DNA from: Pseudeuparius sepicola
Lineage: Eukaryota; Arthropoda; Insecta; Coleoptera; Anthribidae
DNA length: 64,000 nucleotides
NCBI GenBank assembly: GCA_963920635.1
Contig: OY987301.1
Location: forward strand, 57,046,560 to 57,110,559
Direction: 5' to 3'
The translations under genes and the position numbers were made by a program. Positions 33,710 to 44,219 of this stretch are shown here, one piece after another; within the stretch, counting starts at the first letter, position 1; each line of letters opens with the position of its first letter. A model generated the notes under the pieces. The model ran no database searches and was not told the DNA's origin. It saw only the letters and a list, made by a program, of their open reading frames with translations.

Positions 33710-34195
33710 TTGGATTCCATGTTCAATTCTAGAAATTTCTACACACCATATTCTATACTTATCATTATTTTTTCCTAGATAGATAATTACGTAAGAAAAT
33801 TGCCATTTTGGGTAATTTAGAAACCTGTAGAATCTAAACGGCTTGAGTTAAAGCAAAACGCAATGCACAAGGTGCCAACTATTCATAAGCTCTTTGCTGA
33901 CACTGCTAACTTCCGGTTTAACCGGAAACCGAAAGATTGACACTTCCGGTTAGTGACAGCAAATAAGTTATGAAAAGTTAAGCTGGGAAAGTGCAAAACG
34001 TTTTTCTTTAACTCAAGTGGTTCGGATTCTACAGGATTCTAAACTACCCCAAAATCGCAATTTTCTAACGCAACAATTAGTAAAGAAAAAGTTGAAGATT
34101 GGTATAGAACATGAAGTATGGACATATCTAGAATTGAACATAGAATACAAAAATGTGTCTTTGTATCGACAAATTTTTTGAGCCACCCTGTATAC
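33710..34195. mobile_element. Fold-back remnant ending CACCCTGTATA
   Basis: GATTCCATGTTCAATTCTAG (about 33712) is echoed in reverse at about 34125-34150 (CTAGAATTGAACATAGAATAC). Around the centre, CTTCCGGTTTAACCGGAA (about 33910-33930) and CTTCCGGTTAGTGACAGC make an inner palindrome. The right end has GAGCCACCCTGTATA (about 34182-34196). The matching left terminus is lost. The CTTCCGG motif links it to the family of the 62583-64000 element. Confidence 0.7.
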
Positions 34196-34658
34196 ATAAA
34201 AAAACAGCTTAAAAATGTGTAACTAAAAACAAAAATTGACCTGCCCGAGCGTTTTTTTAAACTACATACCATACTAATTTTTATTGAATTTATCCCATAC
34301 TTTACTAACGCACTGTACAGTGTGATCACGGGAAATTCAACATAACTTTTTTAAATAACAAATAAATTGTATATTTTTTTATTTACAGAACCTACAATCT
34401 TTTCTAATTCCAACGATATTTATATGTTGTATGTTTGCTTCAGTCATTCGGAAAAATATGGCTGCATATTCATTGACTGAATTAAATGAAATCAGTAATG
34501 TCAAAAGTGTGACATGGAAAGCAATGTAAGTCACAGCACCCAAGGAAATTAGCTGTCAAATATATTTATAACTAGTAAATGCATGTGTTCTTATCGAGTA
34601 CCAACAAAAACAGTACAAAAAAATGTATAACCTCCAAGAACGTTATGATATATATATA

Positions 34659-35164
34659 CAGTGTGTCCACAGATTGTAGTCGGAATAGGTGTAAGTGAGA
34701 AAAAATTTCCAGTTCCAATTTGACCATTTGGGGTCCAGGGCGTCCCGGCCTGCATGTTTAAGAATAATTCTCACTATATTTGTAATTTTGAGAAATCAAG
34801 TGGGCCTTGACACGAACGATGTATTTATTTTCTGTGTATTTAGCTTAAGTGCCTTTCCTGAACAAGATATCGAAACACGTTATTAGGAAAAGTTGCTTAG
34901 AATTAAAAAATATGGCACTCTACTGATTTTCAAAGCAATTACCTTACTTAGTAAATCGGAATTCCGACTTAGTAATTCAGGATTCCGACCTAGTAACTCG
35001 GAACTCCGACTTAGTAAATCAGAATTAGCAAGTCCGAATATATCCTACTTGATTTCTCAAAATTACAAATATAGTAAAAATTATTTCCTAGATATGCAGG
35101 CCTGGACCGCATCCAATTTTTTTCTCATTTATACCTATTCCGACAACAATCCGTGGACACACTG
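34659..35164. mobile_element. Innermost nested fold-back element (506 bp)
   Basis: Ends CAGTGTGTCCACAGATTGTA (34659) and ...CAATCCGTGGACACACTG (ending 35164), with TA on both sides (34657-34658, 35165-35166). Arms pair over more than 150 bp (GTCCAGGGCGTCCCGGCCTG against CAGGCCTGGACCGCATCC). The loop carries a 21-bp minisatellite. No coding capacity. Confidence 0.92.
34947..35036. repeat. 21-bp minisatellite, about four units
   Basis: Units of the form CTTAGTAAATCGGAATTCCGA repeat with point changes. Each unit contains the short palindrome TCGGAATTCCGA or a variant. It lies exactly in the loop of the 34659-35164 element. The 21-bp period keeps one frame open, which explains the open stretch here. 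Confidence 0.9.
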
Positions 35165-36565
35165 TACATTATACATTTTTTGTTACTGTTTTTTTATTAC
35201 CTGAAAAGAACACATACATTTAACCACTAGTTATAAATATATTTGGCAGATTTCCTTGTGTTTTAACTTACATTGTTTTCCATGGCAAACTTGACATTAC
35301 TAATTTCATTTGATTCAGTCAACGAATATGCAGTCATATCTCTTGAATGGGTGAAGCAAATATACAACATATAAATATCGTTGGAATTATAAAAGAATGT
35401 AGATTCTGGAAATCAAAAAACATACAGGGTGTTCTACTTAAAAAATGCAAGTTTGTGTCCTATCATTTTTATGGAAAGATCTGTATAATTTCTGAAAACA
35501 TTATGAAATAGACAGGTTGCAGCCCTACAACTTTTGTATTTGATTTTTTGTTAAATTGACAAATAAAAAAGTTATGAGGTGGCCTAATTTCGCGTGATCA
35601 CCCTGTACCTATATTGAAATTAATTGAAACCAAAACAACTGGAGACAAACGAGACAAAACGAGACGAGACGAGACAACGTGTGTCTCGTCTCGTCTCGGC
35701 CCTTGTCTCGTCTCGAAAAATATTAGCTCGAAATTTCGAGAGGAGACGAGACGAGGCCTTATCTCGTCTTGTCTCGTCTCGTGGCAACTCTAATTATGCG
35801 GTAACTTTATTTCTTGTGTGCAGTAGGTTTTTTATTATTGATGGCGTTACAAGTAGGTTTTCAACTATTTCCAATACACCAAAAATTAACAAAATGTCTT
35901 TTTATTTTTACAGCTTGAAAGTTACCTTTTAAAACCCTATCTAATCATGTAATCGGTCCTTTTGAAGCCCTTTCTTAATTTAAAATGGAAATAACTCCGT
36001 AACCTTTAAAGTTAGACCCATACTACCCTATCACAAAAAGTATCTACTCTTAAAGGGCTTTCCAAAAATGTAATAAAATATAGCTATTTAAAATTAGTGA
36101 GTAAACTTAGGATTTGCGTAAGTGAATCGCCCGGTATGTTCTTCAGAACTTTATCTCAATATCGGTCCAAAATTGTTAACTAGGCGTAACAGGCAATCTC
36201 CACTGCAAGTTATAGCCCAAAATCTTATTTGGTTTTTGAGCATTTAATACATTTTCAAAAATAGCCCATTTTTTCCTTTAAAATTAAAATAACTCCCCAC
36301 CCTTTAAAGATAGGCCCTTAATACCCTGTATCAAAAAGAAAATACTCTTCAAGGTCTTTCCAAACATGTAACAAAATACGGGGTGTTCCATTTAAAAAGC
36401 ATAACTTTGTGTCGCCAATACTTATTGGATCATGTTGTAAATTGGAAAATATTTTCGGAATGTACTATTCGTGTTTCTCTACAAGTTTTGTCTATACTTT
36501 TTTTCTAGCATTAACAATGTAGAAGATATGGACCACCGCGGCCTACGTACATAACTCACCCTGTA

Positions 36566-37474
36566 TAGGAACCTAGTACACTCGTTCTTCTAAGTAATTG
36601 TAATTTATGTGAACACACCCATTCTGCAACCACTTCAAGCTAATATTTACATGATGGCTGACGGAGCTATCTAGGTATACCAAGCTCCGCTCAGATGTAA
36701 AGCTAATAAGAATAAGTGGATTTGCCAGTTTGACCGGAAAGAACAGTCACTCCTTTTCTCAACTACACAAGACCCATCTATACATGGTATAAAATGTAGC
36801 TGTGATACAAAATTCCCTACGAGCTTCCATTTATTAATACGGGTGCGTATTAGGTATGTACCTATAGCCAAACTTTTCCTTGATATTGTGTTGCTATTAA
36901 TATTCTTTAGTGGGTTATACCGAAGGTTATATTAAAACAATCCCACATACTATTTTTAATAGCCTTTATTACTTTTTCACAAATTAAACAATCTGAAATA
37001 TTTTAGAAAAGGAGATTAGGTATAAAATCGGGTATGAATTAATAAGGCAATATATTGCTAAGATAGCGCCCGTCGGTTTTCCAAAATAACAAACAACATT
37101 GCTTGTTTCTTAACTAACCCAAAACCAAAAGATTAGTTATCACAACAACAACGTAAATATTAACATAAAATACTACTAACTGTTGCTCGTATAAGCACCT
37201 TATACAGAAAGTTATAATGTATAATACACTATAAATATTTAATTAGTCATTTGTATAGCTGGGATACTGCACGGGAATGCAGGAAATATACAGGTACGCG
37301 AGTTAGAGAAGTTTGTTGTAACTCTAATTCATAAATTAACCTGGTGATGATACAGGCAGGCGCGTTATAAAGATTGAGTTGGAGTTGACAAAATTAACAA
37401 TGACACATTATGAAATACCTATCTAGGAATCCAGGTTATGGAGGGTCAAACGCTGGGTAAAAATCTAGTGAGTA
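36566..37474. other. No gene seen
   Basis: AT-rich, without recognisable motif. Confidence 0.45.
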
Positions 37475-37476
37475 TA

Positions 37477-38488
37477 CAGGGTGAGTCAGAATGTATAGTA
37501 AATACTTTAAAGGGGTGTTCGGCAGGTGGTTTTAAGTGGGGTCTGTCATATAAAATTTTTCAATTTGGGCTTTCCGTGCCAAGTTATTCGGGTCTACAGG
37601 GTGACCCATCTACTGTAACATCTTTTTTTTATCCTGAAGGTGAATTGTTGTTACCTGATATTTTTGTAGCTTTAATGTTCAATAAAAATAATTAAATTGT
37701 TTGACGCCCGCCGACTATGAATTTTTACTTAACTTTCGGGAACAGTCAACCCTTTGCGTTGAAATTGGCAAAACGTGCCCCAAAACACCTGTTGACTTCA
37801 ACATTCGAAACATAAAATTTTTACGTACCACTTTCAAACGTTACAGATCAACTGTACATTCAAAATAAGGAAATTGGTTTTCTTGAAATAGGGTGTTCAA
37901 ATTTTGTTAAATTCAATCCTTTCCATTTTGAAAGCTAATAAGTTTTGGTACATTGTTCATAAGAATTTTTTTTCTCAGTTTAAATGGTGCAGTCGATATG
38001 TAACGTTTAAAAGCGGTAGGTAAAAATTTTATGTTTCGAATGTTGAAGTTAACAGGTGTTTTGGGGCACGTTTTGCCAATTTCAACGCAAACGGTTGATT
38101 TTATCGTTATGAAACAAGAGTACACTTTTGTTGCAAAATGAAAAGATACACTGAAATGTTGGACCTGCAAGGAAAAAGATAACCTCAAAGAAGTTTGAGC
38201 AAAAAAATTAATAGGGGTTGTTAGTTTTTACCCTTTTTTAGGGTACTGTGTAAATGAATAAACTACCCTAAGGCGTCTTCCAGTAAGTTGATAACACATA
38301 CCAAATTTCTAATTTTTACGTAGCGCCGTTATTGAGATATAAATAAAAAAATACTTTTGGGTCACCTTGTAGACCCGAATAACTTGGCAAGGAAAGCCCA
38401 AATCGAAAAATTTTATATGAAAGACCCCCCTTAAAACCACCTGCCGAACACCCCTCTAAAGTATTTACTATACATTCTGACTCACCCG
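37477..38488. mobile_element. Fold-back Tc1/mariner-type element (about 1.0 kb)
   Basis: Left end CAGGGTGAGTCAGAATGTAT (37477), right end ATACATTCTGACTCACCCG (ending 38488), TA at 37475-37476 and 38489-38490. The arms are long: 37495-37610 pairs with 38360-38470, and 37735-37860 pairs with 37985-38110 (GCGTTGAAATTGGCAAAACG). One terminal base (T of CCCTG) is lost on the right. No transposase. Confidence 0.92.
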
Positions 38489-38511
38489 TATATCTCGGTA
38501 TACATATACAA

Positions 38512-38835
38512 CAGTGTGTCGCAATTTAATACTGGACACCTCAGAAAAATAAGAAAAAGTTAAAATCAAAGTAGGCCTATACTTTTAAAATTTTGCAAAT
38601 CTACTCAGTTTTTCATTCTGAACAACTTTCCTTAATAACATTTTGTCTTAAACAAATTGCTAATAAGGTTTCTTGAAAATTCGCTAAGTATTTTAAAAAA
38701 TTATAGCAGGCCATGAAATAATTATCCCATCGCCTATATGAGATACTCTTCCTTTGTGGCTACCAACGTTTTTCTTGACCTTCATAATTTTATTTCCGAG
38801 GTGTCCAGTATCCAGTTTCAAGTTGGAACTCACTG
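38512..38835. mobile_element. TIR MITE (324 bp)
   Basis: Left CAGTGTGTCGCAATTTAATA then CTGGACACCTC. Right GAGGTGTCCAGTATCCAG then TTGGAACTCACTG, ending 38835. These are inverted with a few differences. The interior shares the phrase TTCATTCTGAACAACTTTCC and TAATAACATTTTG with other fold-back elements (for example 40961-40990). Confidence 0.78.
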
Positions 38836-39254
38836 TAGGTATACATACTGTGCTTTCAGATCTAAGGGTGTCGTCTGGCGTTCAATGTTCAATGTGTAAT
38901 AATATAAATATGTTATGTATAATGAGAAATCGAATAAGTAGAAAAGGGATAGGTATAAATGCGACGTTGCTTCTCGTTGAAAGCAATAAAATATTACAAC
39001 CAGGATAAGGAGAGGCACGAGCGAATAGCAAATAACTGGATGTAATTATAATAAAATATTATAATGAGGGAATGAAGTAGTGGGAGGTGGTGGTAGTGGG
39101 GTAAAGCACACGCAAATTGGATTAGTGCCCGTCCACCGGGATGGGTTGTTGAACCCTCGGTTGAACCGCTTCAAAATTGCCTTAGGAAGTAGTGGCAATG
39201 TCACCTTTATACCCATCTCTCTTATGCTTATTCGATTTCTTATTATGTATAATA
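38836..39254. other. No gene seen
   Basis: Unassigned. The open frames here overlap on both strands and have no motif. Confidence 0.4.
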
Positions 39255-39256
39255 TA

Positions 39257-40041
39257 CAGGGTTTCCCAACGAAAACTTGACCCCCCCCCAAAATTAGAAA
39301 ACCGAAAAATATTTGAAAATTCGCCGATACCCGTCGAGTTTTGTTTTTGGGGGGAACTTTTTTGACAGTCAAGCCAACCCGATATGTTCATCCCCCTAAT
39401 CCCTAGCAACCCCAACTTTAAAATTTCAGATGGAACTACCCCCCTTGTGGCGCATCATTTTAAAGCCCTTTTTATTGCGAATGCAGTGATGTATCGTTTT
39501 TAGAATTATGTTGACATTTGACAGAATTATTGGCTAAAAACGGAAAGTTGACAATCCACAGTACGCATAGTAATTTCTGCACAAATGCCCGCCACTAATA
39601 CGTTTTTTATCTGCTACACACGACCAAATTGCCTAGTTTTGTCGATCAGTTTGCAAAAAAAGTGACAAATGAAAAAGCTGAAGCAAAACAAAAAAGTTCA
39701 TACGAATTCAAACCTTATATTTTTTAAAATATGTAACAAAAAGTCACTGTCACAAAAAAGTTCCTGTTTTTTGCTTGTCACTAAGAAATCGTTAGCCTGC
39801 TATTGAAAGTGGAAACGCTTTTTCGAAATGGTTTATTCTATCGCGGAAAGGGTAGAAATTGTTGCAATTCGTGCTATAGTTTTAGCTCAATCATGATTTC
39901 GATAACAAATAAATTACAACAATTTCTACCCATTCCGCGATAGAACAAACCATTTCAAAAATATCGACGGGTCTCGCGAATTTTCAAATATTTTTCGGTT
40001 TTCTAATTTTTGGGGGGTCAAGTTTTCGTTGGGAAACCCTG
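39257..40041. mobile_element. Fold-back Tc1/mariner-type element (785 bp)
   Basis: Left CAGGGTTTCCCAACGAAAAC (39257), right GTTTTCGTTGGGAAACCCTG (ending 40041), perfectly inverted over the first 20 bp and paired over about 90 bp (through AATATTTTTCGGTTTTCTAA). TA flanks at 39255-39256 and 40042-40043. An inner pair CTATCGCGGAAAGGGTAGAAA / TTTCTACCCATTCCGCGATAG (39839-39859, 39925-39945) makes a second hairpin. A runs-of-C segment follows the left terminus. Confidence 0.93.
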
Positions 40042-40410
40042 TATATTCTTACACATTGCTTGCCAGACGACATAGAGCTGCCAGTACAGTAGATGGAAAG
40101 GACATGCTGACTCTTTTTTGTTTTTGTTAACAATAATAAATTATATAAGGGGAAGATAGCTGAAGGAACTTCGTAAACAAAAATTCTCGCTGATCGACTT
40201 CGAACTCGACCGGCTGAGTTTGAACATGACCGGCTCCATAGTAGTTACACCAGTACAGGCGCGGTCATATCCATTTGCGAAGGGGGGGGGGGGGCATACC
40301 TGGATATGTATCTACACCTTTAGGCGGTTTTTAAGTACCAACTATGACAATAAAACTTCAATAAGGCGATAACACAAAAAATATATTCCTCACCCTCACA
40401 AAAATAAAAA

Positions 40411-41247
40411 AATATAAAAATTATGTAAACAAAATTTTTTGCATGTGCGTTGGTTATATACAGTGTATCCACAGATTGAGTTCACATAAGGTGTAAATAA
40501 CAACAAATTTTCGAGTTGAAATTATGAAGGAACTAATTTTCCACCTCAATAAAGTGACTTTTTTGTAGGTTTTACGGCAAAATGTTATTAATGAAACTTG
40601 TTCAGGATGAAAAGCTAAGTAGGTTTGCGAAATTTCGAAAGTCTAGGTCTATACTTTGATTTTTTGGCATTTTCCGACTTTTTTTTATAAAAAAGTGCAT
40701 TTTGTGTAGTTTTCACATCAAAATGTTATTAAGAAAACTTGTTATCAATGAAAAACTGGATAGGTGAAAAAAAATCAAAGTCGACTTAGGATTTTGAAAT
40801 TTTTTCACACCTATCCAGTTTTTCATTGTCAACAAGTTTCCTTAATAACTTTTTGATGTAAAAACTACACAAAATGCTCCTTTCTAAAAAAGTGTGACAA
40901 ATGCCAAAAATCAAAGCATAGGTCTAGACTTTCGAAATTTCGCAAACCTACTCAGCTATTCATTCTGAACAAGTTTCCTTAATAACATTTTGCCGTAAAA
41001 CCTACAAAAAAGGCACTTTACTGAGGTGGAAAATTAGTTTCTTCATGATTTACAAGGCATACCTGATTTTCGAAAGTAAAATTAAATCACAAATTAGTTT
41101 AAAACCATGTAGGGCTGATCCCAGAAGCTCAAATTTCAACTCGAAAATTTGTTGTTATTTACACCTTATGTAAACTCAATCTGTGGATACACTGTATACA
41201 ACCAACGCACATGCAAAAAATTTTGTTTACATAATTTTTATTTAAAA
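40411..41247. mobile_element. Large palindrome around a TA-flanked fold-back element (40461-41194)
   Basis: The core element has ends CAGTGTATCCACAGATTGAG (40461) and CTCAATCTGTGGATACACTG (ending 41194), with TA outside. Symmetry does not stop at the termini: AAAAATTATGTAAACAAAAT... (40416-40460) is the reverse complement of 41195-41240. The arms pair almost throughout, e.g. 40655-40780 with 40795-40930. The outer inverted flanks mean either a larger element or an inverted duplication that included flanking DNA. Confidence 0.92.
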
Positions 41248-41401
41248 AATATATTTTTTTTGGATACGAGGTAGATTCAAAAATGTCAAAATAACTCAAG
41301 AGTAAAGTGCCCTTATTTAATCAATTTCTATAGTCGGAAACCACTTTCTTAATAGTTTTGTATTATTTATTCTATAAGCTAACGCTACTTCTGTTTTATC
41401 T

Positions 41402-41565
41402 GTTCTATAGGGCCGCGGTGGCGTCGCTCGCATGTTTTTCTGCCTTCGATCGACCTTGGTTCGAACCGATGTCGAGGCAGGCGCATGCACATGTCTTTAA
41501 AGAAAAACACCGCTATGGCCACGAGCGCTGGACAAATGTGGGTTCACGGTATTGCTCCTAAATAG
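41402..41565 (+). mobile_element. Possible tRNA-derived SINE head
   Basis: GGTGGCGTCGCTCGCATG (about 41415) resembles a degenerate Pol III A box. About 40 bp on, TTGGTTCGAACCGATG (about 41457) contains a perfect GGTTCGAACC B box. The opening GGGCCGCGGTGGC resembles heads of insect tRNA-derived SINEs. The tail end is not defined, no cloverleaf with intact stems can be drawn, and there is no second copy in the window. Low certainty. Confidence 0.4.
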
Positions 41566-41718
41566 GCTTTATCCATGTGATATATATTTTTTATATATAT
41601 ACCTCGTAATATACCTACATATAATATAATATACACGAAGATTTTTTAGATAAGCACTACGATTTTCCAACAAATGCATTTCAAATTGGGAAACGTACAA
41701 GACAAGACAGTGCTTCTC

Positions 41719-42230
41719 GCTTATTTTGCACCCCACAAAAAACTTAAGAAACAAAAACGTGACAATTTTGGATAGGTTAAATGATGCTGAAAGGAAATCG
41801 GCATTTTTTATAGCCAACATAATGAAAAAACCGAAAATTTTTCAAAACTGTTAATAGCCTGTAGCATGTTCATTGCAAGAGATAGAAGCAAATTTTTTAA
41901 TTGAAAATTGATGGCCACTAGGAACTCTGGGAAGGTTTATACAAACCGGTGCTCAGATTGAAAATTACATAGAGTCTTCGGCTCTTTTGAGGCTGTGAAA
42001 TTTTGTGTTTTTTAAAACGATTTTCTCGCTTATTTTGCACCCCACAAAAGAAAACGTAACAAAATAAGGCAACTTTTCGCGCAATACTAAAAAAAACCTT
42101 CATGACTTTCAGAGAGCCGAAGACCCTGTTGGCCGTGGATGCCAATTTTCTTGTCAGATTCACTATAGATATTCAAATTTGCCACGTTTTTCTTTCTTAA
42201 GGTTTTTTTTGTGGGGCCCAAATTAAGGGG
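41719..42230. mobile_element. Fold-back remnant, GCACCCCACAAAA arms
   Basis: 41719-41822 (CTCGCTTATTTTGCACCCCA ... GGCATTTTTTATAGCCAAC) is the reverse complement of 42125-42230 (GTTGGCCGTGGATGCCAATT ... GTGGGGCCCAAATTAAGG). A further direct copy of CTCGCTTATTTTGCACCCCA is at about 42025. A related arm is present at 59070-59190 inside another element. Confidence 0.8.
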
Positions 42231-42276
42231 TAAATCCGAGACCTCGCCCGAGACCTAACAAATTCATCCTGTAGGT

Positions 42277-43310
42277 CAGTGGCGCACCCAGGGGGGGGGG
42301 GGGCAGGAGGCCTCGGCCCCCCCCCCCCATACCTTAAATACTTTAAAAATTCTCGAGGGTGGTATCGTAGAGGTACTGTCCGCTGTGCGACCCTCGGCAA
42401 TTATTGCGCACTGACTGGCCAATATCTGATCTTTTTTCTTATTTTGTAATATAAGTACCTATGCCTTTATAAAAAAAGGAAATTTCTTTGAATCATAAAA
42501 TATTTTTTATGTAATACGTCAAACTTTTTAAGTTGGCTCAGGGCCGTAGCCAGGGGGGGCAGGCAGTGCAACGCAACGCAGAATGTTTGCCCTGCCTGAG
42601 CCACAATAGTTCACCTCACCTCACCCTGAGCCGTAGAAAAGGCGCTGCTCCATTGACAAAAAAACGAGGAAAAAAATATATCATGTTGATTTTTTATTTA
42701 TTATACTTCATTTAAACTGAATTTGCCCTTAAATTTACTAAAAAAAATTGCCTGCGGCGCATTTTAGTGTGCAGACACCAGACACCTCTAAGTACACTTT
42801 TTATTGCCCCCTTAAAAAACAATAATCTTTATTGTCCGACTTTCAAACAAATTTCAATTTACCTATGCCTACTACACTGACCAGAAAAAGTTTGCAAAAA
42901 TTATAGACATATTGTGGCCCTTTGAAACAATATGATAATCACAAAAGGGTGTTCGGTGTTGTTATTGATAATTATTGGATTTTTGTCAGTTAAAAAGTAT
43001 TCTTGCTTACTGCACAAATGATTAATTAGCAACAAAAAATTACTTTTGACGTCAAATTGTATGTTCATATTATATTTGACCTTGAAATTGTCACAAATTT
43101 TCGCCTGCGGCGCGATTTGTAATATCGGAAGTTAAATTCATTTTTTTACCCCCCCCCCCTCCCCACCGACAAAGTACCTACCGCCCTGTAGGTACCTCTC
43201 TCTCACTTCTCAAATGTGTACTGCCCTGACTCGAAAGTCATTTGCCCTGCCTGAAGTTTCTGTCTGAGTTGCCCCCCCCCCCCCAATCATATTTTCTGGG
43301 TGCGCCACTG
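42277..43310. mobile_element. Non-autonomous hAT-type element (1034 bp) with perfect 8-bp duplication
   Basis: Inverted ends CAGTGGCGCACCCAG (42277) and CTGGGTGCGCCACTG (ending 43310). Direct duplicates CTGTAGGT at 42269-42276 and 43311-43318. CAGTGGCG ends plus an 8-bp duplication are hallmarks of hAT. Runs of G follow the left end and runs of C precede the right end. The interior has a second CAGGGCCGTAGCCAGGGGG start (about 42539), suggesting a further nested or related hAT end, and GCCTGCGGCGC words near 42750 and 43100. No transposase frame. Confidence 0.95.
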
Positions 43311-43318
43311 CTGTAGGT

Positions 43319-44219
43319 ATATATGTAGGTAGTGTTTAACATGTAATTTTTTTAAAAATATCATTATCGAGGAAAATACGAATTGTGTGTCCAATATTCT
43401 AATAATAATTTTCCTTTCATTTCCAGTCACGGGTGGCGCTTTACTAAATATGAGGAGTTTTGTATTACTCACTAATAATATCGAATACTATCTGATTCCA
43501 ATAAACAAACCACCTGTCAAAATGCCTATATCGCGTCAACGAAAAAATTACTAAACTACTCCCGCATGATTTGATTTCATGACCATAATTATAAAGAAAA
43601 TTCCATACCTACCTTTTTTGGCCAGAGGCTCGTTTTTTGCTTCGTTGTCATGGCAACTCAAAAACTTTCCGGAAATATTCTCCCTTGCTCTAGGCAGCAG
43701 GAGGTGATTACAGCGGAATTTCTTTGACAGATATCATTATTATAATGTGACATTGTAACATATACCTACTCAACAAAAATTTTGATAATAATTTCGTTTA
43801 ATTTACGTGAAGGTATGGAATTTTCTTGCCGAATCCCCCACGTTCTTGAATTAATATCCGGAAATTTTTCTCTAATACGATTTTTTTAAGAAAATTATCC
43901 CTCGTCGCTACGTGTAGGTAGTACTCGAAAAATTTCCGGCGTAATTCAAGCACTGGGGCGATTACTAGTGAGAAATTACGTTCGCTAACTGAAACTGATT
44001 ACAAGATACGTAGGTAATTGTTTGGACCTTTACCTTTTTATTTTATCCCTAATTGGGATTTTTTGTATAAATGTTTGAAACAACAAAACTCAGTTGCAAC
44101 GTTGCAACCTCCTAAAAATACCGACCTAATAAATATTAAATAGGTAGTTCGCAGTATCTATACTCACGTAAAATAATTTAGTAAAAAAAAACTCTCAAAA
44201 AGTACGATCACAGCCTATG
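43319..44219. other. No gene; short inverted pair at 43590-43830
   Basis: GAAAATTCCATACCTACC (about 43600) pairs with GAAGGTATGGAATTTTCTT (about 43810). Several CCGGAAAT/ATTTCCGG words occur (43668, 43860, 43930). These may be edges of a decayed TIR element. The rest is unassigned. Confidence 0.45.

Larger units (their letters stand above)
34318..35605. mobile_element. Third-level nested fold-back element
   Basis: Ends CAGTGTGATCACGGGAAATT (34318) and AATTTCGCGTGATCACCCTG (ending 35605), flanked by TA (34316-34317 and 35606-35607). Arms: 34380-34590 (AATTCCAACGATATTTATATG onward) pairs with 35205-35425. The right arm is longer (35430-35590, containing CATACAGGGTGTTC). The loop holds the fourth element. 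Confidence 0.9.
32991..35792. mobile_element. hAT-like insertion with GAGACGAGAC termini
   Basis: Ends TAGGGTTGCCGAGAGACACG (32991) and CGTGGCAACTCTA (ending 35792) are inverted. Both continue into repeated GAGAC/CGAGA/GTCTC words (33005-33125 and 35640-35785). Flanks AATGTGCG (32983-32990) and ATTATGCG (35793-35800) agree at 6 of 8 positions, read as a decayed 8-bp duplication, typical of hAT. No transposase frame was seen inside; the interior is occupied by other elements. Confidence 0.72.
32549..36563. mobile_element. Outer fold-back element of the nested stack (4.0 kb with insertions)
   Basis: Ends CAGGGTGAGTTACGTAGGCC (32549) and GGCCTACGTACATAACTCACCCTG (ending 36563), with TA at 32547-32548 and 36564-36565. 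Arms run inward about 400 bp: 32570-32780 pairs with 36345-36545, and 32780-32955 pairs with 35840-36060. The right arm holds an extra block (about 36070-36330) that includes a second, diverged version of the AATAACTCC-CCTTTAAAG segment. The middle is filled by three further nested elements. Non-autonomous Tc1/mariner type by its TA flanks. Confidence 0.9.

Noticed and set aside
34893..35204. Repetitive serine-rich peptide (LSKSEFRLSNSGF type) as a protein
   Set aside because: It comes from the 21-bp minisatellite in a hairpin loop, where a multiple-of-three period keeps one frame open.
35624..35932. Arg/Thr-rich open frame at the hAT-like right end
   Set aside because: A by-product of the GAGACGAGAC simple words; no family.
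37438..37695. 85-codon open frame across the left arm of a fold-back element
   Set aside because: It spans the transposon boundary (37477) and the TIR, and the mirror-image arm gives a similar accidental frame.
42290..42330. Sequencing gap or vector at long G and C runs
   Set aside because: The runs lie at matching positions just inside both ends of a hAT-type element with an intact 8-bp duplication, so they are more likely biological, although run length may be misread.
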